Assembly: GCA_036500225.1 (NCBI GenBank)
Contig: DASYCJ010000003.1
Coordinates: forward strand, 1-64,000
Direction of reading: 5' to 3'
Source of the DNA: DASUBN01 sp036500225
GTDB taxonomy: Bacteria > Pseudomonadota > Gammaproteobacteria > Natronospirales > REEB76
DNA length: 64,000 nucleotides
Numbering within the stretch: the first letter of the stretch is position 1; every line of letters begins with the position of its first letter. Below the pieces are notes generated by a model. It had not been told where the DNA came from. It searched no databases and worked only from the letters and a program-made list of their open reading frames with translations. Positions 34,319-46,356 of this stretch are shown piece after piece. The position numbers and the translations under genes are program-made.

Positions 34319-34921
34319 ATGGAAAAGATCACTCCACGGCAGCAGGAAATTTTTGATTTGATTCAAGAGGTTATAGACGAAACCGGTATGCCGCCCACGC
34401 GCGCCGAGATCGCTGAAAGCCTTGGCTTCAAGTCTGCCAATGCAGCAGAGGAACACCTCCGTGCTTTGGCCCGAAAGGGTATGATTACCTTACTGCCCGG
34501 CGCTGCCCGGGGAATCCGCATTACCGATCCTCCCGGTCTCCCGGTAGTGGGCCGGGTAGCGGCGGGCAGTCCTCTTCTCGCTGAACAACACCTGGAAGGC
34601 CGGGTGCGCGTGGATCCACGCATGTTCAGCCCCAAACCTGACTACCTCCTGCGCGTGCGCGGCATGAGCATGCGCGACGCCGGCATCATGGATGGCGATC
34701 TCGTGGCCGTGAGCCGCATGGCGGACGTGCGCAATGGCCAGATCGTGGTGGCGCGCCTGGGGGATGAGGTCACCGTGAAGCGTTACCGCCTGCAGGGCCC
34801 TGAAGTGCACCTATTGCCCGAGAACCCGGCTTTCCAGCCCATCGTGGTGGACGTGCGCAGCCGCGAACTCCTCATCGAGGGTGTGGTGGTGGGGGTGCTC
34901 AGAGATGCCCGGGTGCAGTGA
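34319..34921 (+). CDS. lexA: LexA SOS repressor
   Basis: A 200-residue repressor/autoprotease. The N-terminal winged helix-turn-helix includes PPTRAEIAESLGFKS. The self-cleavage site is A82-G83 in GRVAAGSPLL, and the Ser-Lys dyad is S117 (RGMSMRDAG) and K154 (TVKRYRL). All required residues are present. Two SOS boxes precede the gene. recA does not follow; the next gene is kup, so SOS members must be sought elsewhere. Confidence 0.98.
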   Translation: MEKITPRQQEIFDLIQEVIDETGMPPTRAEIAESLGFKSANAAEEHLRALARKGMITLLPGAARGIRITDPPGLPVVGRVAAGSPLLAEQHLEGRVRVDPRMFSPKPDYLLRVRGMSMRDAGIMDGDLVAVSRMADVRNGQIVVARLGDEVTVKRYRLQGPEVHLLPENPAFQPIVVDVRSRELLIEGVVVGVLRDARVQ

Positions 34922-34961
34922 TATCAAGATCCGGTAAAGGCGCGGCTTTCCGGCTTTGGAG

Positions 34962-34967
34962 TATAAT
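34962..34967 (+). promoter_or_regulatory. Putative -10 box of kup
   Basis: TATAAT lies 40 bases after the lexA stop and about 150 bases before the chosen kup ATG, leaving a leader of about 135 bases. No good -35 hexamer is visible. Confidence 0.5.
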
Positions 34968-35038
34968 CTCGCGCCCCTGAAGCCGGGGTCGACCTGAAGT
35001 CATTGATTCTATTGGCCTAATTTCACGATTTGTACCCT

Positions 35039-35071
35039 GACCGGCTGGCAGCTTTCGAGCGCCGGCCGGTC
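35039..35071 (+). ncRNA. Long hairpin in the kup leader
   Basis: GACCGGCTGGC (35039-35049) pairs with GCCGGCCGGTC (35061-35071) over 11 bp, with one G-T wobble. Inside, GCT and AGC close a TTCG tetraloop. Flanking ACCCT and AGGGT can extend the stem, and an A-rich GAAAAAAGAGAG follows. It lies 43 bases before the kup ATG, a position fit for translational or transcriptional control. No known riboswitch match was recognised. Confidence 0.55.
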
Positions 35072-35113
35072 GTGCTTTGGGGCAGGGTCGAAAAAAGAGA
35101 GACGCGTAAGCGC

Positions 35114-37075
35114 ATGCACAGTCATTCCCAACATCAGGGCCACCGGCGCGGCGCCGGCGCGGAGACCCCCGCGGACCGCAAGCGGCTCTATGCCCTGAGC
35201 CTCGGTGCCCTGGGCGTGGTGTTCGGTGACATCGGCACCAGCCCCTTGTATGCCCTCAGCAGTTCCTTCTCATCCGCCAATGGGCTCGTGGCCACGCCGG
35301 AGACGGTGTTGGGCGTGCTATCCCTGGTGTTCTGGTCGCTGGTCATCATCGTCTGCCTCAAGTACCAGGTGTTCGTGCTCAGGGCCGACAACAAGGGCGA
35401 GGGCGGCGTGATGGCACTCTTGGCACTCCTTGACCCCTGGCGCCGCACCACGCGACGTTCCCGCGTGCTCATCGCACTCGGTATCTTCGGCGCCGCCTTG
35501 CTGTACGGCGACGGCATGATCACGCCGGCCATCTCGGTCTTGAGCGCCGTGGAGGGCCTGCAGGTGGGCTCGGCTTTCCCGCGCGACATCATCATCGCCA
35601 TCACCGTCGCCATCCTGATCGCATTGTTCATATTCCAGCGAGGGGGTACCGCCCGGGTCGGCCTCGTATTCGGGCCGGTCTGTGCCCTCTGGTTCGCGGT
35701 CATCGGCGTGTTGGGGCTGCGCGCGATCCTGATGTATCCCGGCGTGCTGGCGGCGGTGAATCCGGCTTATGCGATTGGCTTTATCGTGCACCATGGTTTC
35801 GCGGACATCGTGGTGTTGGGCGCCGTATTCCTCTGCGTCACCGGGGCGGAGTCGCTGTATGCGGACTTGGGCCACTTCGGCCGCGCGCCGATCCGCCTGG
35901 CGTGGTTCGCCTTCGTCATGCCCTCGCTGATGCTGAACTACTTCGGCCAGGGGGCCATGCTCATCTCCCACCCGAACCAGCCAGCTTCGCAGCTCTTCTA
36001 TAGCCTCTCGCCGGGTTGGTTCCTGTATCCCATGATCGCGATCGCTACCGCTGCTGCGGTGATCGCATCCCAGGCGGTGATCTCCGGCGCTTTCTCGCTC
36101 ATGGGCCAGGCCATCCAATTCGGCCAGAGCCCGCGCCTCACCATCATCCGTACCTCGGTGGATGAGAAAGGCCAGATCTATATCCCGGCCCTGAACTGGA
36201 TATTGATGGTGGCCACCATCGCCATCGTGCTGGGTTTCCGCACCTCCGATAGCCTGGCCACGGCTTACGGCGTGGCGGTCAGTTCCACTATGGTGGTGAC
36301 ATCCATCCTCATGTTCTTCGTGGAACGGGATCGTTGGAAGTGGCCGCTGATGGCGGTCTACTCCCTGACCCTGTGTTTCCTGGTGGTGGACCTCATGTAC
36401 TTCACCGCCAATATCTTCAAGATCTGGGACGGCGGTTGGCTGCCCTTGCTGGTGGGCCTGATCGGTTTCATCGTCATGTCCACCTGGAGTACCGGCCGTT
36501 CCAACCTGATCGACAGGCTACGGACCGCCACCGAGCCTCTCGACGAGTTCCTGAGGCACATCCGCAAGCTGAAGCCTTTGCGCGTGCGCGGCACCGCCAT
36601 CTTCATGACGGCGCCGAACCTCGGCACACCGCCCATGCTGCAACACCATCTGGAGCACAACCAGGTCTTGCATGAGCAGATCGTGCTCTTGACGGTACTG
36701 ACGGACGATGTGCCATTCGTGCACCCCATCCAACGCCTCGAAGTACAGAAGCTGGAACTCGGCTTCTATCGCGTGAACGTGCACTACGGCTTCATGCAGA
36801 TACCGAACATCCCGCAATGTTTCCGCCGCGCTAAGGACTTCGGTCTCAGCATCGACCCCGAGACCGTCACCTACTATCTAGGCCGCGAGACCCTGGTCTC
36901 CACCAAGCATTGGCCCTCCATGATGGGTTGGCGCGAGAAACTCTTCGCCTTCATGTCCCGCAATGCCATCCGCGCCACGGACTTCTATCAGATCCCGCCT
37001 GATCGCACTGTGGAGCTGGGTCTGCGTCTCAGGCTCGGCGAGTTCCGCGCCGCTACCCGGCACGACCAGACCTGA
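35114..37075 (+). CDS. kup: Kup-type potassium uptake protein
   Basis: A K+/H+ symporter of 653 residues (622 in E. coli Kup). The N-terminal part has about twelve TM helices starting with LGALGVVFGDIGTSPLYAL, the family signature, then ADNKGEGGVMALLAL and LYGDGMITPAISVLSA. The last 180 residues are a cytoplasmic domain. I chose the ATG at 35114 (MHSHSQHQ); a TTG at 35030 would put the coding region through a strong hairpin and has no ribosome-binding site. The stop overlaps the dedA ATG by one base. Confidence 0.95.
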   Translation: MHSHSQHQGHRRGAGAETPADRKRLYALSLGALGVVFGDIGTSPLYALSSSFSSANGLVATPETVLGVLSLVFWSLVIIVCLKYQVFVLRADNKGEGGVMALLALLDPWRRTTRRSRVLIALGIFGAALLYGDGMITPAISVLSAVEGLQVGSAFPRDIIIAITVAILIALFIFQRGGTARVGLVFGPVCALWFAVIGVLGLRAILMYPGVLAAVNPAYAIGFIVHHGFADIVVLGAVFLCVTGAESLYADLGHFGRAPIRLAWFAFVMPSLMLNYFGQGAMLISHPNQPASQLFYSLSPGWFLYPMIAIATAAAVIASQAVISGAFSLMGQAIQFGQSPRLTIIRTSVDEKGQIYIPALNWILMVATIAIVLGFRTSDSLATAYGVAVSSTMVVTSILMFFVERDRWKWPLMAVYSLTLCFLVVDLMYFTANIFKIWDGGWLPLLVGLIGFIVMSTWSTGRSNLIDRLRTATEPLDEFLRHIRKLKPLRVRGTAIFMTAPNLGTPPMLQHHLEHNQVLHEQIVLLTVLTDDVPFVHPIQRLEVQKLELGFYRVNVHYGFMQIPNIPQCFRRAKDFGLSIDPETVTYYLGRETLVSTKHWPSMMGWREKLFAFMSRNAIRATDFYQIPPDRTVELGLRLRLGEFRAATRHDQT

Positions 37076-37695
37076 TGACCGGCAAACTCCTGGCCGCCCT
37101 CGGCAGCTTCATCATCGCTATCTTGTCGAGCTTAGGGTATCTCGGTGTGGTGCTGCTGATGGCCATCGAGAGCGCGTGCATCCCCTTGCCCTCGGAATTG
37201 ATCATGCCCTTCGCCGGGTACCTCGTGTTCAAGGGCACGCTCACGCTTTGGGGTGTGACCCTGGCCGGCGCCGTGGGCTGCGTGGTGGGTTCGCTGGTGG
37301 CCTATTACGTCGGGCTCTGGGGCGGCCGGCCGTTGGTACTGAAGTACGGCCGTTATCTCCTCATCTCACAACGCGACGTGGACTTGGCGGACCGTTGGTT
37401 CGCTCGTCACGGCGATATAACCATCCTGGTGGGGCGTCTCTTGCCGGTGGTGCGGACCTTCATCGCCTTCCCGGCAGGGGTGGCGCGCATGCCCCTGGCC
37501 AAGTTCGTCATCTATACCTTCGTCGGTTCCCTGCTGTGGTGCTGGGCCCTGGCCTGGGTGGGTGAGAAGCTGGGAGAGCATTGGGATGGCTTAGGGATCT
37601 ATTTCCATCGCTTCGACGAGGCGATCGGGCTCCTGATCATCGCGGGCGCTGCCTGGTGGATATGGCGGCACGTCAGGCACCTGCGCCGAGGATAG
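37075..37695 (+). CDS. DedA-family membrane protein
   Basis: A 206-residue DedA/SNARE-associated (VTT) protein. Typical motifs are ESACIPLPSELIMPFAGYLVF near the start, then RHGDITILVGRLLPVVRTFIAFPAGVARMP with the conserved arginines. Four or five hydrophobic segments are present. DedA proteins are linked to recycling or flipping of undecaprenyl phosphate or phospholipids and to proton-motive-force homeostasis. Translational coupling with kup (one-base overlap) and the role of undecaprenyl phosphate in the arn pathway are both of interest, but the exact substrate is not readable. Confidence 0.92.
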   Translation: MTGKLLAALGSFIIAILSSLGYLGVVLLMAIESACIPLPSELIMPFAGYLVFKGTLTLWGVTLAGAVGCVVGSLVAYYVGLWGGRPLVLKYGRYLLISQRDVDLADRWFARHGDITILVGRLLPVVRTFIAFPAGVARMPLAKFVIYTFVGSLLWCWALAWVGEKLGEHWDGLGIYFHRFDEAIGLLIIAGAAWWIWRHVRHLRRG

Positions 37696-37919
37696 GTCCT
37701 GGCATTGACACTTCCGCTTAATTATCAGATACTTATCTCCATAGCGCCGATTTGAGACTCAGCTTGCGGGCGCTCTATAAATGCAGCTAAAGCGGTATGC
37801 CCGTATGGACCTGCTTTAGCTCCCGTCACACGACGGCCCAGCTGAGCAGGTCTTCTGCTTTCAGGATCCCTGGAAGAGAAGTCGCTCCATACCGATAGCG
37901 CAGGTTTGAACCTAAGGTC
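37696..37919 (+). promoter_or_regulatory. Structured 5' leader region of metF
   Basis: A 224-base gap with extensive dyad symmetry. GACCTGCT (37808-37815) pairs with AGCAGGTC (37845-37852), AGCT with AGCT inside it, and CCGTC (37823-37827) with GACGG (37832-37836) around ACAC. Further upstream GCGCC and GGCGC near 37745-37773 can pair. The methionine-cycle genes downstream suggest metabolite sensing, yet I could not match SAM or SAH riboswitch core motifs. Transcription start unknown. Confidence 0.55.
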
Positions 37920-38840
37920 ATGAACTCACTTACCACTCCCTGGGACCGCCGCGCCTTCCCCTTGGTGCCCGGTGTGTCATTCGAGTTCTTCCCGCCCGGC
38001 ACGCCGGAGATGGAGAAGAAACTGTGGCAGGCGTTGGAGCGCCTCGCACCGCTGTCTCCGCGTTTCGTCTCAGTCACCTACGGTGCCGGTGGTTCCACGC
38101 GTCAACGTACCCATGACACGGTGGTCGAGATCCAGAAGCGCCTCAACCTGCGTCCCGCCGCACATCTCACTTGCGTCGGCGCCAGCAAGGACGAGATCCG
38201 CGACATCGCCGAGCGTTACTGGCAGGCTGGTGTACGCCACATCGTGGCCCTGCGCGGCGATCCCGTGGAAGGAGAGGGCGCGTTCACACCCCACCCGCAG
38301 GGCTATGCCAATGCTGCGGAACTCGTGGCGGGCCTGAAGAGCATCGCGGATTTCGAGATCAGCGTCGCTGCACACCCGGAAGTGCATCCGGAGGCACACT
38401 CGCCCCAGGAAGACCTGGATAACCTGAAGCGCAAGATGGACGCCGGCGCCACCCGCGCCCTCACGCAGTATTTTTTCGACGTGGACGTGTTCCTGCGCTT
38501 CCGCGATCGGCTCGCCGCCAACCGTATCGACATGCCGGTGATCCCCGGCATCCTGCCGGTGACCAACTTCGAGCAGGTCAAGAAGTTCAGCGCCCGCTGC
38601 GGCGCTACGGTGCCGCGTTGGCTGGCGGACTTCTTCGAAGGCATAGATGACGATCCGGAGACCCGCAAGCTCGTGGCCGCGCACGTGACTGGCGAGCAAT
38701 GCCGCATGTTGCAGGATGAGGGCGTACAGCAGTTCCATTTCTATACCTTGAATCGCCCCGAGTTGTCGCGCGCCATCTGTCGCCTGCTGGGCATCCGCCC
38801 TGCGGTCACTTCCCCATCTGTCGCCGTCACCGGCACTTGA
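37920..38840 (+). CDS. metF: 5,10-methylenetetrahydrofolate reductase
   Basis: A flavoprotein TIM barrel of 306 residues that makes 5-methyl-tetrahydrofolate, the methyl donor for MetH. Visible markers are SFEFFPPGTPEMEKKL, SVTYGAGGSTRQRT, HLTCVGASKDEIR, VALRGDPVEG and the flavin-proximal EDLDNLKRKMDAGA with QYFFD. It stands seven bases before metH, so both methionine-synthesis steps are co-transcribed behind the structured leader. Confidence 0.97.
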   Translation: MNSLTTPWDRRAFPLVPGVSFEFFPPGTPEMEKKLWQALERLAPLSPRFVSVTYGAGGSTRQRTHDTVVEIQKRLNLRPAAHLTCVGASKDEIRDIAERYWQAGVRHIVALRGDPVEGEGAFTPHPQGYANAAELVAGLKSIADFEISVAAHPEVHPEAHSPQEDLDNLKRKMDAGATRALTQYFFDVDVFLRFRDRLAANRIDMPVIPGILPVTNFEQVKKFSARCGATVPRWLADFFEGIDDDPETRKLVAAHVTGEQCRMLQDEGVQQFHFYTLNRPELSRAICRLLGIRPAVTSPSVAVTGT

Positions 38841-38847
38841 GAACTTA

Positions 38848-42516
<3,669 letters not shown>

Positions 42517-42649
42517 CTCTCAAGGCCATCTTCTAGGCTGTTTACGTAGATTTTTGCCATCCTGAGGTCAACCTGTCGCGTGGGGTACCGTTTTTCAGTC
42601 CAAGGGCAGCCTTTTGGCTGAATCCTCATTTAAACCAAAAGGAGTCTTT

Positions 42650-43096
42650 ATGAAGCGTATGTCCGTGCTGATGGGTTCGTTGCTGGCACTGAGTGTGGCC
42701 TCCGTGGCCCTGGCTGACACTACCACCCCGGCTTCCACCACCGGTGCCGCCGCCCAGGAACGCTCCAAGGCTGTGCAAGAGAACAGGAAGATTGAGAAGG
42801 CCCAGTCTGAGGTCAAGAAGGACAAGAAGGACGAGACCAAGGACGCCAAGGCTCATGAGAAGGAAGAGTCCAAGCTGAAAAAAGATGAGAAGGCCGGTAA
42901 CACCGCCGCTGTCGCGAGCGACAAGGCTGCAGTGAAGGCTGACGAGACCAAAGTGAAGAAGGACCAGACCGGGATTAAGACTGAAAATAAGGACATTAAG
43001 GCCGACACGAAGGCCGCGATCAAGAATCGCGATAACATGAAGAAGGGCGCGGCGGCTACTTCCAGCACTGCTGCTCCGGCTGCTAGCACCCACTGA
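42650..43096 (+). CDS. Secreted Lys-rich low-complexity protein
   Basis: A 148-residue protein with a signal peptide (MKRMSVLMGSLLALSVASVALA). The mature part is almost only Lys, Ala, Asp, Glu, Thr and Ser, with repeated KKD-, KAD- and E-K-type heptad-like stretches (SEVKKDKKDETKDAKAHEKE; VKADETKVKKDQTGIK), probably helical or disordered. No Cys and very few hydrophobics. AAAAGGAGT gives a strong ribosome-binding site and decides for the ATG at 42650. A strong terminator follows, so it is a single-gene, probably abundant transcript. Function unknown; periplasmic stress or cation-binding roles are guesses. Confidence 0.78.
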   Translation: MKRMSVLMGSLLALSVASVALADTTTPASTTGAAAQERSKAVQENRKIEKAQSEVKKDKKDETKDAKAHEKEESKLKKDEKAGNTAAVASDKAAVKADETKVKKDQTGIKTENKDIKADTKAAIKNRDNMKKGAAATSSTAAPAASTH

Positions 43097-43123
43097 TCCA
43101 ACAGGATCCCATCGGGACTGACG

Positions 43124-43161
43124 TCGCCCCGGTATCGAGAGGTACCGGGGCGATTTCTTTT
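43124..43161 (+). terminator. Hairpin terminator after the Lys-rich gene
   Basis: TCGCCCCGGTA pairs perfectly with TACCGGGGCGA (11 bp) around an eight-base loop and is followed by TTTCTTTT, 28 bases after the stop codon. A classic intrinsic terminator. Confidence 0.92.
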
Positions 43162-43193
43162 GCGTCCCGATCCCTGTAGTTCCGCGAAAGACG

Positions 43194-43223
43194 TTGACAG
43201 CCCCGCAGTGGCGGGACTAGCAT
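43194..43223 (+). promoter_or_regulatory. Promoter of the mgtA-type gene
   Basis: TTGACA (43194-43199), an 18-base spacer and TAGCAT (43218-43223), about 230 bases before the coding start. The perfect -35 box and good spacing make it the clearest sigma-70 promoter in the window besides lexA. Confidence 0.75.
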
Positions 43224-43453
43224 CCGCGCCAATCAGGTCATGAGAGGCCCCCGTGGGCAGTAGCTGTTTAAATCGATCCCTCCGCCGCTGCAGCGGCACT
43301 CTGCGCGACTGAAGCCCGAGCTTGAGCCGCGCCTGCCTGTCCATGTGGAGGGTCTAGCGCGGCGTGATCCGTCTATCCTGCATAGCCGATGATGCTGCCG
43401 ACACGAGCATGAAATGGCACCCCTATTGAGGGGTGTAGCGTGAGGCTTTAGGC
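43224..43453 (+). promoter_or_regulatory. Long structured leader of the mgtA-type gene
   Basis: About 220 untranslated bases follow the promoter. They hold a 14-bp palindrome GCCGCTGCAGCGGC (43284-43297), GCCC/GGGC near 43243, and a hairpin CACCCCT-ATTG-AGGGGTG (43418-43435) ending 18 bases before the ATG. Such length is unusual here and recalls mgtA leaders that sense Mg2+. No supported leader peptide and no convincing M-box or yybP-ykoY core was found, though GGGCAGTAGC at 43254 is reminiscent of the latter. Confidence 0.5.
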
Positions 43454-46168
43454 ATGGCTTTCGAAAGGTTCCGTCGACTGCTGCGTGGCAAGAAGGACGC
43501 TCAAGATCAGCGTGGCGCGCGCGTCTCTGCGCGCCTGGTGGAAGTCAGCCGCATGGCGGCAGACGATACCTTCGACGAATTCAAGACCAGCATCCAGGGC
43601 CTGATCGAGTCGGAAGCCGAGGAGCGGCTGGCAGAATACGGCCCCAACACCGTGTCCCGTGAAGTCGAGCACGGCTTCTTCTATGAGCTGTTCACCCGGC
43701 TCGCCAACCCCCTCAACATCCTGCTCATCGTCCTCACCGTGGTGTCGGTGTTGACCCATGATTACGACGGCGCCGTGATCATCGGTTTCATGGTGGTGCT
43801 GTCGGTGGGCCTCTCCTGGGTGCAGGAGTCCCGTTCCAACAATGCCGCCGAGAAGCTGCGGGCCATGGTCAAGACCACCGCCACGGTGTTGCGCCGCGAG
43901 CCGGTGGAGGAGCCGGAGGACGAGGAGCAGCGCGAGGACCATCGCGACGAAGAGGCGCCGAGCGAACCGCGGGTCAGCTACAAGGCCCTGCGTAAGCAGG
44001 TACCTCTTGACGAACTGGTGCCGGGTGACTTGGTGCAGCTCTCTGCCGGCGACATGATCCCGGCGGACGTGCGCCTGCTCTCAGCCAAGGACCTGTTCAT
44101 CAACCAGTCGGCGCTCACCGGCGAGTCGCTGCCGGTGGAGAAGAACTCCCGCGCCGTGGAGCAGGCCGCCGGCAGTCCGCTGGACCTGCCGAACCTCTGT
44201 TTCATGGGGACCAACGTGGTGAGCGGCACCGCCATCGCCATCGTGGTCATGACCGGCACCAGTACCTACTTCGGTTCCCTCGCGAGCACCCTCGGCGTGG
44301 AACGGGTGCAGACCAGTTTCGACAGGGGCGTGCACAAGTTCACCTGGCTCATGATCAAGTTCATGTCGGTGATGGTGCCGCTGGTGTTCCTCATCAATGG
44401 CTTCACCAAGCACGCCTGGGGCGACGCCTTCCTGTTCGCCATGGCGGTGGCGGTGGGTCTCACTCCCGAGATGCTGCCGGTGATCCTGAGCAGCAACCTG
44501 GCCAAGGGCGCCCTGGTCATGTCGCGCCGCAAGGTCATCGTCAAACGCCTGAACTCCATCCAGAACTTCGGCGCCATGGACGTGCTCTGCACCGACAAGA
44601 CCGGCACCCTCACCCAGGACAAGGTGTTCCTGGAGAAGCACGTGGACATCCACGGCAACGAGAGCGAGCGGGTGCTGGAGTTCGCCTTCCTCAACAGCTA
44701 CTACCAGTCCGGGCTGCGCAACCTGCTGGACGTGGCGGTACTGGAGAAGGTTGACATGTATGCCGACCTGCACCCAGAGAAGAACTACCGCAAGGTCGAT
44801 GAGATCCCCTTCGATTTCCAGCGCCGCCGCATGTCGGTGGTGGTGGAGGAACAAGAGGAGCGCCACGTCATCGTCTGCAAGGGTGCGGTGGAGGAGATCT
44901 TCAGCATCTGCACCCGCGCCGAGATCGCCGGTGAGATCGAGAAACTGGTGCCGGACGACCTAGTACGTCTGAAGGATGTGACTCTCGCGCTCAACGAAGA
45001 CGGCTTCCGGGTCATCGCGGTAGCCTATAAGGAGAGCATCGAACCCAAGCGGGCCTACAGCGTGGCCGATGAGTCGGGCATGGTGCTCCTGGGTTATATC
45101 GCTTTCCTGGATCCGCCGAAGGAGAGTGCTGGGGAGGCCATCGCGAAATTGAACCAGCACGGTGTCGCCGTGAAGGTGTTGACCGGCGACAACGAGACCG
45201 TGACCCGCAAGATCTGCTCCGAGGTGGGCCTGGAGGTCTCGAACCTGCTGTTGGGCAAGGATCTCGAGGCCATGGACGATGAGGCGCTGGCGGAGGCTGC
45301 CGAGACCACCTCGGTGTTCGCCAAGCTCTCACCGGAACAGAAGGCGCGGGTCATCCGCGCCCTGCACCGCAAGGGCCATGTGGTGGGTTTCATGGGCGAT
45401 GGCATCAACGACGGCCCGGCCCTCAAGGCTGCGGACGTGGGCATATCTGTCGATACGGCGGTGGACATCGCCAAGGAGTCGGCCGATATCATCCTCTTGG
45501 AGAAGAACCTGCTGGTGCTGGAGGAGGGTGTGCTGGAGGGCCGCAAGGTCTTCGGCAACATCGTGAAGTACATCAAGATGGGCGCGAGCTCCAACTTCGG
45601 CAACATGTTCAGCGTGCTGGGCGCCAGTGCGTTCCTGCCCTTCGTGCCCCTGGCGCCCATCCAGGTGCTGGTGAACAACCTGCTCTACGATTTCTCCCAG
45701 ATCGCCATCCCCACGGACAACGTGGACCCGGAGTACCTCGAGAAGCCGCGGCGTTGGGACATGCGCAACATCGGCTGGTACATGGTCGTGATCGGCCCCA
45801 TCAGCTCGGTGTTCGACTACGTGACCTTCGGCGTGCTGATCTATTTCTTCGACGCCTACCACGACGCGAGATTGTTCCAGACCGGCTGGTTCATCGAGTC
45901 CATCGTCAGCCAGACCCTCATCGTGCACGTGATCCGTACCGGCAAGGTGCCGTTCCTGCAGAGCAGGCCGAGCTTGCCACTGTTCCTCACCACCATCGCC
46001 GTGTGTGCTGTGGGCATGTGGCTGCCCTTCAGCAGTGTCGCCCATGGCCTCAGCATGGTGCCGGTGCCCCTGTCGTTCCTGGCGGTGATGCCCCTGATCA
46101 TGGTGGGCTACATCGTCCTCACGCAGTGGGCCAAATCACAGCTGACCCGGCGCTTCGGACTTAACTGA
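43454..46168 (+). CDS. mgtA: Magnesium-transporting P-type ATPase (P3B)
   Basis: A 904-residue MgtA/MgtB-type ATPase that imports Mg2+ through the inner membrane. It has the actuator TGES in SALTGESLPVEK, phosphorylation site DKTGTLTQDK, VLTGDNETVTRK, and hinge MGDGINDGPALKAADVG. Ten TM segments are expected, and the MgtA-type C-terminus is present (LQSRPSLPLFLTT). An unusual acidic insertion (EEPEDEEQREDHRDEEAP) lies near residues 150-168 in the actuator region. The alternative symbol mgtB cannot be excluded. Low-Mg2+ control is suggested by the long leader. Confidence 0.93.
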   Translation: MAFERFRRLLRGKKDAQDQRGARVSARLVEVSRMAADDTFDEFKTSIQGLIESEAEERLAEYGPNTVSREVEHGFFYELFTRLANPLNILLIVLTVVSVLTHDYDGAVIIGFMVVLSVGLSWVQESRSNNAAEKLRAMVKTTATVLRREPVEEPEDEEQREDHRDEEAPSEPRVSYKALRKQVPLDELVPGDLVQLSAGDMIPADVRLLSAKDLFINQSALTGESLPVEKNSRAVEQAAGSPLDLPNLCFMGTNVVSGTAIAIVVMTGTSTYFGSLASTLGVERVQTSFDRGVHKFTWLMIKFMSVMVPLVFLINGFTKHAWGDAFLFAMAVAVGLTPEMLPVILSSNLAKGALVMSRRKVIVKRLNSIQNFGAMDVLCTDKTGTLTQDKVFLEKHVDIHGNESERVLEFAFLNSYYQSGLRNLLDVAVLEKVDMYADLHPEKNYRKVDEIPFDFQRRRMSVVVEEQEERHVIVCKGAVEEIFSICTRAEIAGEIEKLVPDDLVRLKDVTLALNEDGFRVIAVAYKESIEPKRAYSVADESGMVLLGYIAFLDPPKESAGEAIAKLNQHGVAVKVLTGDNETVTRKICSEVGLEVSNLLLGKDLEAMDDEALAEAAETTSVFAKLSPEQKARVIRALHRKGHVVGFMGDGINDGPALKAADVGISVDTAVDIAKESADIILLEKNLLVLEEGVLEGRKVFGNIVKYIKMGASSNFGNMFSVLGASAFLPFVPLAPIQVLVNNLLYDFSQIAIPTDNVDPEYLEKPRRWDMRNIGWYMVVIGPISSVFDYVTFGVLIYFFDAYHDARLFQTGWFIESIVSQTLIVHVIRTGKVPFLQSRPSLPLFLTTIAVCAVGMWLPFSSVAHGLSMVPVPLSFLAVMPLIMVGYIVLTQWAKSQLTRRFGLN

Positions 46169-46270
46169 CTGGGCGATTTCCGTCCCTGTCATTACCTGAG
46201 CGCGCGGGTTGGGCAAAATATCGCCGCCCTGGCCCTTGCTGCCCGGGCAGGGAAAGTCCCGCTGCCTCGC

Positions 46271-46304
46271 CTGTCATATTTGTGCCATATTTCCCCCCTA
46301 GACT
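46271..46304 (+). promoter_or_regulatory. Pho box and -10 of the pst operon
   Basis: CTGTCAT (46271-46277), ATTT, then GTGCCAT (46282-46288) form the 11-base-period direct repeat bound by PhoB. TAGACT (46299-46304) is correctly placed ten bases downstream as a -10 box, replacing the need for a -35. This indicates phosphate-starvation induction. Confidence 0.85.
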
Positions 46305-46356
46305 GCCCCGACCAGACAGGCGGGGAGGCCGGTTATGTAGCGGCACTTCGGTCGCG

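Noticed and set aside
35030..35113. TTG-initiated N-terminal extension of Kup
   Set aside because: It would run through a strong hairpin, lacks a ribosome-binding site and adds 28 residues unlike the family.
37696..37919. SAH or SAM riboswitch before metF
   Set aside because: The conserved cores I know for these classes were not found; only generic hairpins are visible, so I report an unclassified leader.
42895..43344. Open frame on the opposite strand across the Lys-rich gene and terminator
   Set aside because: It runs through a strong terminator hairpin and promoter and gives a low-complexity Leu/Ser/Phe-rich product complementary to the Lys codons.
43224..43453. M-box or yybP-ykoY riboswitch before the Mg2+ ATPase
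   Set aside because: Only GGGCAGTAGC resembles one yybP-ykoY block; the second conserved block is missing.
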